Below, piece after piece: positions 57,081 through 64,000 of a stretch of DNA of 64,000 nt. The translations under genes were made by a program, and so were the position numbers. How positions within the stretch are numbered: position 1 is the stretch's first letter; each line of letters opens with the position of its first letter. The stretch lies in NCBI RefSeq assembly GCF_006439355.1, contig NZ_VFTG01000017.1, positions 1 to 64,000 on the forward strand, read 5' to 3'. The notes beneath the pieces are model-generated. The model worked only from the letters and a program-made list of their open reading frames with translations, was not told the origin of the DNA and searched no databases. Origin of the DNA: Mesorhizobium sp. B4-1-3. GTDB lineage: Bacteria; Pseudomonadota; Alphaproteobacteria; Rhizobiales; Rhizobiaceae.

Positions 57081-57905
57081 TTATTTAACGGCTCCGAGCG
57101 CGAGGCCCCGGACAAGGTAGCGCTGCAGCCAGATGAAGAGGATCGCCACCGGCAGGGTCGCCAGCAGCGTGGCCGCCATGACATGGTGCCACTCGATCGT
57201 ATAGCGGCCGGCGACGAGCGAGAAAACCTGGATCGGCAGCGTGTAGCTTTCCTGGCTGCGCAGCATGGTGAGCGCGACCACGAACTCGTTCCAGGCGTTG
57301 ATGAAGGTGAAGATCGCCGTCACCGCGATCGCCGGCAGGCAGAGCGGCAGGAAGACCTTGCGCAATGTCAGCCAGCGGCCGGCGCCTTCCATCCATGCGG
57401 CCTCCTCGAGGTCACGCGGGATGGTGTCGAAATAGCTCTGCAACATCCACACTGTGAAGGCGACGTTGAAGGCCATGTAGATGAAGCCGAGCGCAGTGGT
57501 GCTTTCGACCAGGCCCCAGGCGGCCATCAGCCGGAATAGGCCAAGCACCAGCACGATCGGCGAGATCATCTGCGAGATCAAAAGAAACTGGCGGAACGCG
57601 CCGTAGCCGGCAAAGCGGAAGCGCGACATGGCATAGGCCGCCGGCACCGAGATGAGGATGGCGCCGACCGTCGCCAGCGCCGAAACGTAGAGCGAGTTGA
57701 CGAGCGCCTTGCCGAAGCCGGTCGCCACCCACATGTCGGCAAAATTCGACCAGCGGAACTCGCTTGGCCACCAGGTGGGGGTCAGCACTTCGGTGCGCGG
57801 CTTGACGGCGGTCAGGAACATCACCGCGAAGGGGAAGATCGTCACGACGATCAACGGACCCAGCAGCAGCCAGGCTACGATGGTGCGTTTCAGCTTCGGC
57901 GTCAT
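57081..57905 (-). CDS. Carbohydrate ABC transporter permease (MalG type)
   Basis: 274 residues with six membrane segments and the EAA loop EEAAWMEGAGRWLTLRKVFLPL, the coupling helix of MalG-like permeases. The ATG at 57905 overlaps the stop of the partner permease (ATGA). It is 23 bp before the MlrC gene. It works with the binding protein and the ATPase encoded on the other side of the control region. Confidence 0.94.
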   Translation of the reverse strand: MTPKLKRTIVAWLLLGPLIVVTIFPFAVMFLTAVKPRTEVLTPTWWPSEFRWSNFADMWVATGFGKALVNSLYVSALATVGAILISVPAAYAMSRFRFAGYGAFRQFLLISQMISPIVLVLGLFRLMAAWGLVESTTALGFIYMAFNVAFTVWMLQSYFDTIPRDLEEAAWMEGAGRWLTLRKVFLPLCLPAIAVTAIFTFINAWNEFVVALTMLRSQESYTLPIQVFSLVAGRYTIEWHHVMAATLLATLPVAILFIWLQRYLVRGLALGAVK

Positions 57906-58771
57906 GCGCGCTGCTCCCGCATGGCAAGGCGCACATAGACCATGGTGAAGACCAGCAGGATCGCGAACATCACCAGCGACACGGCGGACGCCTCGCCCAA
58001 TTTGCCGATGCGGAAGGCGAGCTTGTAGAGATGCGTGACCAGAATGTCGGTCGAGTTCGCCGGCCCGCCTTGAGTCATCACCCAGATGATCGGGAAGGAG
58101 TTGAAGACATAGATGGTGTTGAGCACGATCGCGATGTTGATGAAGGGTTTCAGGAGCGGAAAGGTTATCTCGCGGAACTGCTGCAACGGCGTTGCGCCCT
58201 CGAGCGCCGCCGCCTCGTAGAGATCGTCGGGGATCGACGACAGGCCGCCGAGGAAGATCGTGGTGGTGAAGGGTACCGTCACCAAGATGCCGATCAGCAC
58301 CTGCATCGGGAAGGCGGTCTCGGCGCTCGCCAGCCACTGGATGTTCTGGCTGATCAGGCCGAGCTTCATCAGCGCCGAATTCAGCATGCCGCTTTCGCCG
58401 TTAAGCGCCCAGCGCCAGACCACCGCCGTCATGGTCAGCGACACCGCCCAGGGCAGCATGATGATGACGCGGGCGAGACCGCGGCCATAGAAGTCCGTAT
58501 TGAGGATGATCGCCACCGGGACCGACAAGAGCAGCGCGCCGCCGACCACAAGCACGGTCCAGAGCCCGGTGCGCCAGAGCGCTGCGGCGAAGTCGGGATC
58601 GGCGGCGAGCGCCGAGAAATTGGCCATGCCGCTGAACTCGCGAAGCTGGCCAAAGCGGTTCACGTCATGCGTGGATATCTGGATCAGGTCCCAGACCGGC
58701 CAGAAGATGACGACCGCCGCCAGGAGCAGGCTGGGCAGCGTCAGCAAATAGGGCAGGAAACGATTTTGCAT
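57902..58771 (-). CDS. Carbohydrate ABC transporter permease (MalF/UgpA type)
   Basis: 289 residues with six membrane segments and the EAA loop YEAAALEGATPLQQFREITFPL. It starts at an ATG at 58771 (MQNRFLPYLLTLPSLL). It is separated from the binding-protein gene by about 430 bases that hold a repeat and a hairpin, so its expression may be lower than that of the binding protein. Confidence 0.94.
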   Translation of the reverse strand: MQNRFLPYLLTLPSLLLAAVVIFWPVWDLIQISTHDVNRFGQLREFSGMANFSALAADPDFAAALWRTGLWTVLVVGGALLLSVPVAIILNTDFYGRGLARVIIMLPWAVSLTMTAVVWRWALNGESGMLNSALMKLGLISQNIQWLASAETAFPMQVLIGILVTVPFTTTIFLGGLSSIPDDLYEAAALEGATPLQQFREITFPLLKPFINIAIVLNTIYVFNSFPIIWVMTQGGPANSTDILVTHLYKLAFRIGKLGEASAVSLVMFAILLVFTMVYVRLAMREQRA

Positions 58772-58882
58772 CGGCTGGTTTGTACCGCGTTGCGAGCCAT
58801 CTGCGGCGCTGGCTTGCCAGCTAGCCTAACTTCGGCCTGTTGGTTCAGGGGGCTCAGGTTAAATTCTTTCCCGGGGTCTGCG

Positions 58883-59060
58883 CTGCCCCTCACCTGCCTG
58901 CCGGCATCCTCTCCCCGTATAGTGACGGGGAGAGGGGCGCTGTCGCCGCCGCTTTCGCCAATCACCGACGTTGCAGGCATGGCTCCGAGGTTGCGGCCAG
59001 CTTATTTCTCCCCGTCACTATACGGGGAGAAATGCCCGGCAGGGCAATGAGGGGCGGGGC
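58883..59060. repeat. RIME-like palindromic repeat, variant type
   Basis: Inner arms TCTCCCCGTATAGTGACGGG and CCCGTCACTATACGGGGAGA are exact complements; outer ends TGCCCCTCACCTGCCTGCCG and GCCCGGCAGGGCAATGAGGGGC pair with gaps (shown in shortened form). The element sits in the gap between the binding-protein and permease genes of one ABC operon. It differs in core sequence from the repeats at 49139 and 55397. Confidence 0.78.
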
Positions 59061-59148
59061 CGACTTTGGCAATTTATTCTCTGGTCCAGGATCAATGCCC
59101 CATCGGTTCAGCTATTTCCGCGGCAGTTACAGCCTCTTTTAAGAGATG

Positions 59149-59177
59149 TGGCGCGCCCGCGGGGGTAGGGCGCGCCA
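59149..59177 (-). terminator. 10-bp GC-rich hairpin after the binding-protein gene
   Basis: TGGCGCGCCC and GGGCGCGCCA are exact complements around a 9-base loop, about 20 bases after the stop of the binding-protein gene on the minus strand. Without a T run it may be an mRNA-stabilising or partial terminator hairpin, the usual device that keeps the binding protein more abundant than its permeases. Confidence 0.55.
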
Positions 59178-59198
59178 AGGGCGCAGGGAGATACGCCC

Positions 59199-60431
59199 TT
59201 ATTTTTTCTTGAGCACCGCGTTTGCCTTGTCGGCCGCCTCCTTCAAGGCGTCTTCCGGTTTGGCGCTGCCGAGATAGATCTTCTGCATGGCATCCGACGT
59301 GATCTGGGCGATCTCCTCCCAACCCGGGATGACCGGCGCGAAGCGGGCGTCGGGCAGAAGCGCGGTGAAGGCGGCGAGGTCGGCGTTGTTGACGTAATAG
59401 TCCATCTTCGCCTCTTCCTTGTTCACCGGCAGAAAGCCTTCGCCCTGCGTGAACTTGGCGCGCTGCTCCTTGGTGAACAGGAAGTCGAGCAGCTTCCAAG
59501 CCTCATCCTTGTTCTTGGAGTTCTTGAACATGATGATCGAATCGGTGACGCCATAGGTGCCGCGCGCGCCGGTCGGGCCGGCCGGGATGGCGGCCACGCC
59601 GTATTTCAGGTTCGGCGCTTCTTCCTTGATCTGGTTGGACAGGAAAGGCGCGGTGATCATCATGCCGACCTTGCCCTGCTTGAACAGGTTCTGCACGTCC
59701 TCGCGGTTGTTGGAGGTGACGCCCGGTTCCGTCAGGCCCTCGTCGATCATCGACTTGTAGAGCTTGGCGGCTTCGAGCGCGCCGGGCGTGCTCAGGCCGG
59801 ACGTGCCGTCCTTGTTGAGGATTTCGGTGCCCTGCGACCACATCGCATAGTAGTAATAGACGTCGGTCTCGATCTCCTTGCCTTGCAGGCCGTAGCCGAA
59901 GGCGCCGATCGCCTTGATCTTGCGGGCGTCCTCCTGCAACTCGGTCCAGGTTGCCGGCGGCTTGGCGATGCCGGCCTTCTCGAACAGCTCCTTGTTGTAA
60001 TACATGGCGCGTGCCGAGGCGGCGATCGGCAGGCCGTAAGTGTGGCCGTCCATGATCGAGGGCTGCAGGAAAGTGTCGATGAAGCGGTCCTTGAACTCGG
60101 GCGTGATGTAGCTGTCGAGCGGCTCGGCGACATCCTGCTGCACGAAGTCGATCAGCCAGCGCGTGCCGATGATCGAGAGATCGGCATTGGTTCCGGCGGT
60201 GATGTCGGTGGTAAGTTTTTGCAAGAGCACGTCCCACGGCACCACTTCATACTTGATGGTGATGCCGGGATTGGCCGCCTCAAACTCCTTCTTCACCGCT
60301 TCGAAATAGGGGCCGGTCTTGGCGCTGTATTCGGCGACGGTGACGCGCACCTCGCCGGCATCGGCGGGTGCGGCTAGCGCCAGCATGCTCATTCCGGCCA
60401 ACAGGCCGATAGTCCGTTTCGCAAGGCTCAT
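59199..60431 (-). CDS. Carbohydrate ABC transporter substrate-binding protein (UgpB/MalE type)
   Basis: 410 residues from the ATG at 60431 (GGGAGAGATC upstream). A Sec signal (SLAKRTIGLLAGMSMLALAA, cleavage after ADA near residue 26) precedes a type II binding fold: EVRVTVAEYSAKTGPYFEAV, FEAANPGITIKYEVVPWDVL and GKVGMMITAPFLSNQIK. It captures a carbohydrate or related solute for the two permeases downstream. The substrate is unknown. Confidence 0.94.
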   Translation of the reverse strand: MSLAKRTIGLLAGMSMLALAAPADAGEVRVTVAEYSAKTGPYFEAVKKEFEAANPGITIKYEVVPWDVLLQKLTTDITAGTNADLSIIGTRWLIDFVQQDVAEPLDSYITPEFKDRFIDTFLQPSIMDGHTYGLPIAASARAMYYNKELFEKAGIAKPPATWTELQEDARKIKAIGAFGYGLQGKEIETDVYYYYAMWSQGTEILNKDGTSGLSTPGALEAAKLYKSMIDEGLTEPGVTSNNREDVQNLFKQGKVGMMITAPFLSNQIKEEAPNLKYGVAAIPAGPTGARGTYGVTDSIIMFKNSKNKDEAWKLLDFLFTKEQRAKFTQGEGFLPVNKEEAKMDYYVNNADLAAFTALLPDARFAPVIPGWEEIAQITSDAMQKIYLGSAKPEDALKEAADKANAVLKKK

Positions 60432-60485
60432 CTGATCTCTCCCATTGATGCGCATTGGCGCCTGCCCCTCATGAGCGCAGGATTT

Positions 60486-60502
60486 ATGTTACTTTCCTAC
60501 AT
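60486..60502. promoter_or_regulatory. 17-bp dyad, site 1 (candidate RpiR operator)
   Basis: ATGTTACTTTCCTACAT has matching ATGT/ACAT ends and shares 12 of 17 bases, including all end positions, with the element at 60537-60553. It lies just upstream of the binding-protein gene start, in the divergent control region. Confidence 0.5.
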
Positions 60503-60536
60503 TATCGAGGCTTATGTCCAATGCAAGCGGTTTATC

Positions 60537-60553
60537 ATGTTGCTAAATTACAT
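60537..60553. promoter_or_regulatory. 17-bp dyad, site 2 (candidate RpiR operator)
   Basis: ATGTTGCTAAATTACAT repeats site 1 with consensus ATGTTRCT, four to five variable bases, TACAT. Start-to-start distance is 51 bp, close to five helical turns, which would place bound dimers on the same DNA face. The RpiR gene at the end of the plus-strand operon is the natural binder. Confidence 0.5.
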
Positions 60554-60604
60554 TTTGTTGGGTAGCGTTCCGTCGCTGTCTGGCACGGCGGAGGAGCGCG
60601 CATC

Positions 60605-61375
60605 GTGGTATCGAAGGCCGATTTCGAAGGCAAAACCGTTGTCGTCACCGGCGCCGGCGGCGGGCTCGGTTCGGCGATTGTCGAGCTCATGGCCGGGCGC
60701 GGCGCGCGCATCGTCGGCTGCGACCAGTCAACGGAGGCGCTGGCCAGCCCGCATATCGCCTCGCGCCACGTCTTCAACCTGCTCGACCGGACCTCGATCG
60801 AAGCGGCGATCCCCGCTTTGCTCGACAAGGACGGCGTTCCCGACATCCTGATCAACAATGCCGGCTGGACGCGCGCCGAAACGTTGAAGGCGCTGACGGC
60901 GGACAAGATCGAAGAGGAGCTCGACCTCAACCTCACCGGCGTGATGACTTTCGCCGATCCGCTGATCAAGGCGATGTCCAAGCGCGGCTCGGGCAGCGTC
61001 GTCTTCATCTCCTCGGTCAACGCCATCGCGCATTTCGGCAATCCGGCCTATGCGGCGGCCAAGGCCGGCATCAACGCCTATGCCAAGTCGATCGCCGTCG
61101 AACTCGGCCGCACGGGGTTGCGCGCCAATGTCGTGTGCCCCGGCTCGATCCGCACCGCCGCCTGGGACCATCGTCTCGCCAAGGATCCCGAAATCCTCGG
61201 CCGGCTGAAGCGGCTCTATCCGCTCGGCCGCATCGTCAACGCTCCGGAGGTGGCGGAAGCCGTGGCCTTCCTTGCCTCGGACCGCGCTTCCGGCATAACT
61301 GGCGCTGTCGTGCCGGTCGATGCCGGGCTGACGGCCGGCTACCTGCCTTTCATCGACGACATATTGGGAGCGTGA
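60605..61375 (+). CDS. Short-chain dehydrogenase/reductase
   Basis: 256 residues from a GTG (VVSKADFEG) with GGAGGAG upstream. Classical SDR: cofactor motif VTGAGGGLGSAI, NNAG motif ILINNAGWTR, catalytic Ser in FISSVNAIA and Tyr-x3-Lys in NPAYAAAKAG. The acidic residue after the second strand (GCDQST) favours NAD. It leads the plus-strand operon SDR-ATPase-RpiR, so it likely oxidises or reduces the solute brought in by the ABC system. Confidence 0.94.
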   Translation: MVSKADFEGKTVVVTGAGGGLGSAIVELMAGRGARIVGCDQSTEALASPHIASRHVFNLLDRTSIEAAIPALLDKDGVPDILINNAGWTRAETLKALTADKIEEELDLNLTGVMTFADPLIKAMSKRGSGSVVFISSVNAIAHFGNPAYAAAKAGINAYAKSIAVELGRTGLRANVVCPGSIRTAAWDHRLAKDPEILGRLKRLYPLGRIVNAPEVAEAVAFLASDRASGITGAVVPVDAGLTAGYLPFIDDILGA

Positions 61376-61377
61376 CC

Positions 61378-62445
61378 ATGACCGACGTCCAGTTCCGCAA
61401 CCTGTCGAAATCCTTCGGCCATCACAAAATCCTCGAAGACATCAACCTCGATATCCGGACCGGCGAGTTCGTCGTGCTGGTCGGCCCGTCCGGCTGCGGC
61501 AAGTCCACGCTTTTGCGCATGCTGGCCGGGCTGGAGACGATCACCTCCGGCGACCTCGTCATCGGCGGCACCCGTGCCAATGACCTGCCGCCGCAGAAGC
61601 GCAACATCGCCATGGTGTTCCAGTCCTACGCCCTGTTCCCGCATCTGAAGGCTTCGGACAATATCGGCTTCGGCCCGAAGATCCGCGGCGAGACGCGTGA
61701 TGCGATCGACGACAAGGTGAAGAAGGCGTCGGGCGTGCTCAACCTCTTCTCCTATCTCGACCGCTATCCACGGCAACTGTCCGGCGGTCAGCGCCAGCGC
61801 GTCGCCATGGGTCGCGCCATCGTGCGCGAGCCTTCGGTGTTCCTGTTCGACGAACCGCTCTCCAATCTCGACGCGCAGCTGCGCGTACAGATGCGCACCG
61901 AGATCAAGGCGCTGCACCAGCGGCTGAAATCGACCATCGTCTACGTCACCCACGACCAGATCGAGGCGATGACCATGGCCGACCGCATCGTGGTGATGGA
62001 CCGCGGCCGCATCCAGCAGGTCGGGCAACCGCTGGAGCTCTACGATCGGCCGGCCAACAAATTCGTCGCCGGCTTCATCGGCTCGCCGTCCATGAGTTTT
62101 GTTTCCGGCGCGCTGAAGACGGCCGGCGCCAAGTCCTGGTTCGAGACCAGCGGAGGCGGCCGGCTGGCGCTCTCGGGCAAGGCAACTCCCGGCAGCGAGA
62201 CGGTCGAGGCCGGCATCCGGCCCGAGCACTTCGTCGTCGGCGCCGGTGACGATGCCCTCGCCATCAAGGTCAATGTCGTCGAGCCGACCGGTTCGGAAAC
62301 CCATGTGTACGGTTCGGTCGGCGACGACACGGTGCGCGCGGTGTTCCGCGACCGGCTGCAGGTCAAGCCAGGCGACCGGCTGCCGGTGAGCGTCGATCCG
62401 CGCAACATCCACCTCTTCGACAAGGCGACCGGCCTGCCGCTGTGA
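61378..62445 (+). CDS. Carbohydrate ABC transporter ATP-binding protein (UgpC/MsmK type)
   Basis: 355 residues. Walker A GPSGCGKSTLL, Q-loop FQSYALFPHL, signature QLSGGQRQRVAMGRAI, Walker B VFLFDEPLSNLD and the H-loop YVTHDQ are intact, followed by a C-terminal TOBE-type regulatory domain with VEAGIRPEHFV. It starts 2 bases after the SDR stop. It should power the permeases encoded on the opposite strand, since no other ATPase is in this locus. Confidence 0.95.
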   Translation: MTDVQFRNLSKSFGHHKILEDINLDIRTGEFVVLVGPSGCGKSTLLRMLAGLETITSGDLVIGGTRANDLPPQKRNIAMVFQSYALFPHLKASDNIGFGPKIRGETRDAIDDKVKKASGVLNLFSYLDRYPRQLSGGQRQRVAMGRAIVREPSVFLFDEPLSNLDAQLRVQMRTEIKALHQRLKSTIVYVTHDQIEAMTMADRIVVMDRGRIQQVGQPLELYDRPANKFVAGFIGSPSMSFVSGALKTAGAKSWFETSGGGRLALSGKATPGSETVEAGIRPEHFVVGAGDDALAIKVNVVEPTGSETHVYGSVGDDTVRAVFRDRLQVKPGDRLPVSVDPRNIHLFDKATGLPL

Positions 62446-62452
62446 GAAGACG

Positions 62453-63334
62453 ATGAAGAGCCCGGCCGACATCATCACCCGCCTGCAATTGATGTCGCAG
62501 GACGGCACCAAGTCGGACCGCCGGCTGGCCGGGCTGGTGCTTTCCGATCTCGATTTCGCCTCCAAGGCGGCGATCTCCGAGATCGCCGCGCGTGTCGGCG
62601 TCAGCGAGCCGACGGTCACCCGCTTCTGCCGCAATCTCGGCTGCGAGGGCCTGCGCGATTTCAAGTTCTACCTCGCCCAGGCGATCGCCATCGGCGGCCA
62701 GTATCTGTCGCCGGAGCCGCTCAGCCGCGACGCGCGCGAGCAGCGCATCGCCTCGGCCATTACCGAGGCGGCGATCGCCGCCATCCAGCGCGCCAGCGAG
62801 AATCTCGATATGACGACGCTGATGGACGTCGCCGCCCGCATTGCAAGCTCCGGCAATGTGCTTTGCATCGGCTCCGGCGGTATTTCCTCGATGATGGCGG
62901 CCGAGATGCAGAACCGGTTGTTCCGGCTCGGACTTTCGGCGCTTGCCCAGACCGACGGCCAGCTACAGCGCATGTATGCCGCCGTCGCTACGCCGGAGAC
63001 GACGCTGCTTGCCTTCTCCGTCTCGGGCTATGCGCGCTCGGTGATCGAGGCGGTCGAGGTCGCGCAGCAATATGGCGCCGCCACCGTCGCCATCACCGCG
63101 CCCGATTCGGCCCTGGCCAAGGTCGCCGATACGGTGATCTTCCTGCAGCCGGTCGAGGATGGCAACATCTACAAGCCGACCTCGTCGCGCTACGCGCTTC
63201 TGGCCATCGTCGACATGATCGCCACCACGGTGGCGGAATCGCGCGGGCCGAAAGTGCTGGAGAACCTGCGTCGCATCAAGCAGAGCGTGAACACGCTCAA
63301 GGTCGACGATCCGAAGCTGCCGCTGGGGGATTGA
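62453..63334 (+). CDS. RpiR-family transcriptional regulator
   Basis: 293 residues. An N-terminal helix-turn-helix of RpiR type (about 1-80; SKAAISEIAARVGVSEPTVTRFCRNLG split by turn) and a C-terminal SIS sugar-phosphate-binding domain (about 125-260; VLCIGSGGISSMMAAEMQNRL, TTLLAFSVSGYARSVIEAVE). It is 7 bp after the ATPase gene. SIS domains usually bind a phosphosugar, suggesting that the imported solute or its phosphate is the effector, and the paired 17-bp dyads upstream are likely targets. Confidence 0.94.
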   Translation: MKSPADIITRLQLMSQDGTKSDRRLAGLVLSDLDFASKAAISEIAARVGVSEPTVTRFCRNLGCEGLRDFKFYLAQAIAIGGQYLSPEPLSRDAREQRIASAITEAAIAAIQRASENLDMTTLMDVAARIASSGNVLCIGSGGISSMMAAEMQNRLFRLGLSALAQTDGQLQRMYAAVATPETTLLAFSVSGYARSVIEAVEVAQQYGAATVAITAPDSALAKVADTVIFLQPVEDGNIYKPTSSRYALLAIVDMIATTVAESRGPKVLENLRRIKQSVNTLKVDDPKLPLGD

Positions 63335-63337
63335 AGG

Positions 63338-63649
63338 CTACTTGGAAAGAACCGCGACGCTCTTCGCCAGCGCGGTCGGCTCACCCACCACCCGCAATGT
63401 CTTCAGCCGCGCCGATCCGCCGGCGACCACCGAAACGGCCGACACCGGCACACCCAGCGCCTTGGCCAGCATCCGTTCCAACGCCGTATTGGCGGCGCCG
63501 TTCTCCGGCACGGCGCGCACGCGCGCCTTGAGATGGCTACGTCCGTCGGCGGCGGTCTCGACCTCGTCGATACCGTCAACCGCGGCTTTCGGCGTCAGTC
63601 GTATGAAGAGCTCGATGCCGTTCTCGCGCGGCCGAAACGGCGCGCTCAT
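63338..63649 (-). CDS. DUF167 (YggU) family protein
   Basis: 103 residues from the ATG at 63649, whose A is shared with the YggT stop (TGATG). FIRLTPKAAVDGIDEVE, LKARVRAVPENGAAN and VVAGGSARLKTLRV are the family signature. It is a small alpha/beta protein of unknown role, commonly encoded next to yggT. It converges on the RpiR gene, only 3 bases apart, so no terminator separates them. Confidence 0.92.
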   Translation of the reverse strand: MSAPFRPRENGIELFIRLTPKAAVDGIDEVETAADGRSHLKARVRAVPENGAANTALERMLAKALGVPVSAVSVVAGGSARLKTLRVVGEPTALAKSVAVLSK

Positions 63650-63948
63650 CAGCCGCCGGCCACCACCCAGGACCAGACGGTGGTGACCAGGAACTGCCGG
63701 ATGAAGAAGATGATCAGAAGCAGGATGATCGGCGAAATGTCGATGCCGCCGAGATCGGGCATGAAGCGGCGAATCGGGCGCAGCGCCGGCTCCGTCAGCC
63801 GATAGAGCATATTGCCGACGGAACCGACGAACTGGTTGCGCGAGTTGACGACATTGAAGGCATAGAGCCAGGAAAAGATCGCCGAGGCGATGATGATCCA
63901 CCAGTAGATATCAAGCGCCATGACGATGGTCTGAATAAGGGCGATCAT
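63649..63948 (-). CDS. YggT family membrane protein
   Basis: 99 residues from the ATG at 63948 (TTGGAGACC upstream). Two membrane segments flank the signature LYRLTEPALRPIRRFMPDLG, typical of the YggT/Ycf19 family. In other bacteria these proteins affect osmotic tolerance, cell division or c-type cytochrome biogenesis (plastid). It is coupled to the DUF167 gene. The window ends just upstream of it. Confidence 0.93.
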   Translation of the reverse strand: MIALIQTIVMALDIYWWIIIASAIFSWLYAFNVVNSRNQFVGSVGNMLYRLTEPALRPIRRFMPDLGGIDISPIILLLIIFFIRQFLVTTVWSWVVAGG

Positions 63949-64000
63949 GCCGGTCTCCAAATTGTCGCCGACATGTAGCCATTGCTTGGCGAGCGGGCAA

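Overview
The window is about 65 percent GC, densely coded, and looks like chromosomal sequence of an alphaproteobacterium of the order Rhizobiales, most likely Mesorhizobium or a close Phyllobacteriaceae relative. The grounds are a CenR/OtpR-type response regulator, a MucR/Ros regulator, hemC-hemD-mitofilin-hemY synteny, the glnK-amtB pair, tsaD-gpsA-yciI-EVE synteny, and RIME-like palindromic intergenic repeats whose translation gives the familiar rhizobial SPLVGEMPGRAEGG-type peptide. I found no rRNA, tRNA, CRISPR array, insertion sequence, prophage or origin.

Layout. 0.1-3.1 kb: a small coupled ORF, a YciI protein, a UbiH/COQ6-type hydroxylase and acyl-CoA thioesterase II. 3.2-5.7 kb: the nitrogen-control unit glnK-amtB behind a good sigma54 promoter and a 17-bp NtrC-like dyad, closed by two hairpins, then a small secreted protein. 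5.9-13.9 kb: ftsK, lolA, xthA, a cNMP-binding protein, a CenR-like regulator, a YkuD L,D-transpeptidase, a DUF1127 protein and a GcvA-like LysR. 13.9-18.0 kb (minus): tightly packed tsaD-gpsA-yciI-EVE-METTL20-like-DUF1761 operon, divergent from hemC-hemD-mitofilin-hemY-terB-like (18.1-23.4 kb), followed by a class I glutamine amidotransferase.

24.2-32.0 kb is the least understood part. A LysR gene sits between a divergent ALDH plus M19-like gene pair and a rightward, mostly stop-start-overlapping run: Ldh-family oxidoreductase, an unrecognised 549-residue protein, a DUF3726 protein and a SABATH-type methyltransferase. The M19-like protein lacks several canonical zinc ligands. Together this looks like an uncharacterised small-molecule pathway and is my best candidate for an undescribed system.

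32.1-41.7 kb: small hypothetical genes, an MFS transporter, an aminotransferase, mucR, then a minus-strand run GH15 glucoamylase-gnd-zwf-polyphosphate-glucokinase-like, which reads as a self-contained glucan to glucose to pentose-phosphate route. 41.9-46.4 kb: a complete ribose-type ABC importer. 46.4-55.4 kb: ppa, GNAT, two TPM-domain proteins with LemA, a small membrane protein, pdxY, DUF429, beta-carbonic anhydrase, an NTF2/SnoaL-like secreted protein and an M3 oligopeptidase. 55.5-63.3 kb: a divergently organised carbohydrate-type ABC system (minus: binding protein, two permeases, an MlrC/M81 metallopeptidase; plus: SDR, ATPase, RpiR regulator) with two copies of a 17-bp dyad in the shared control region. 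63.3-64.0 kb: DUF167 and YggT.

RIME-like repeats at 49139-49292 and 55397-55585 run into the coding frames of a TPM protein (N terminus) and the MlrC protein (C terminus), so those ends need care. All calls rest on reading the sequence and on recalled family features; no database search was possible.
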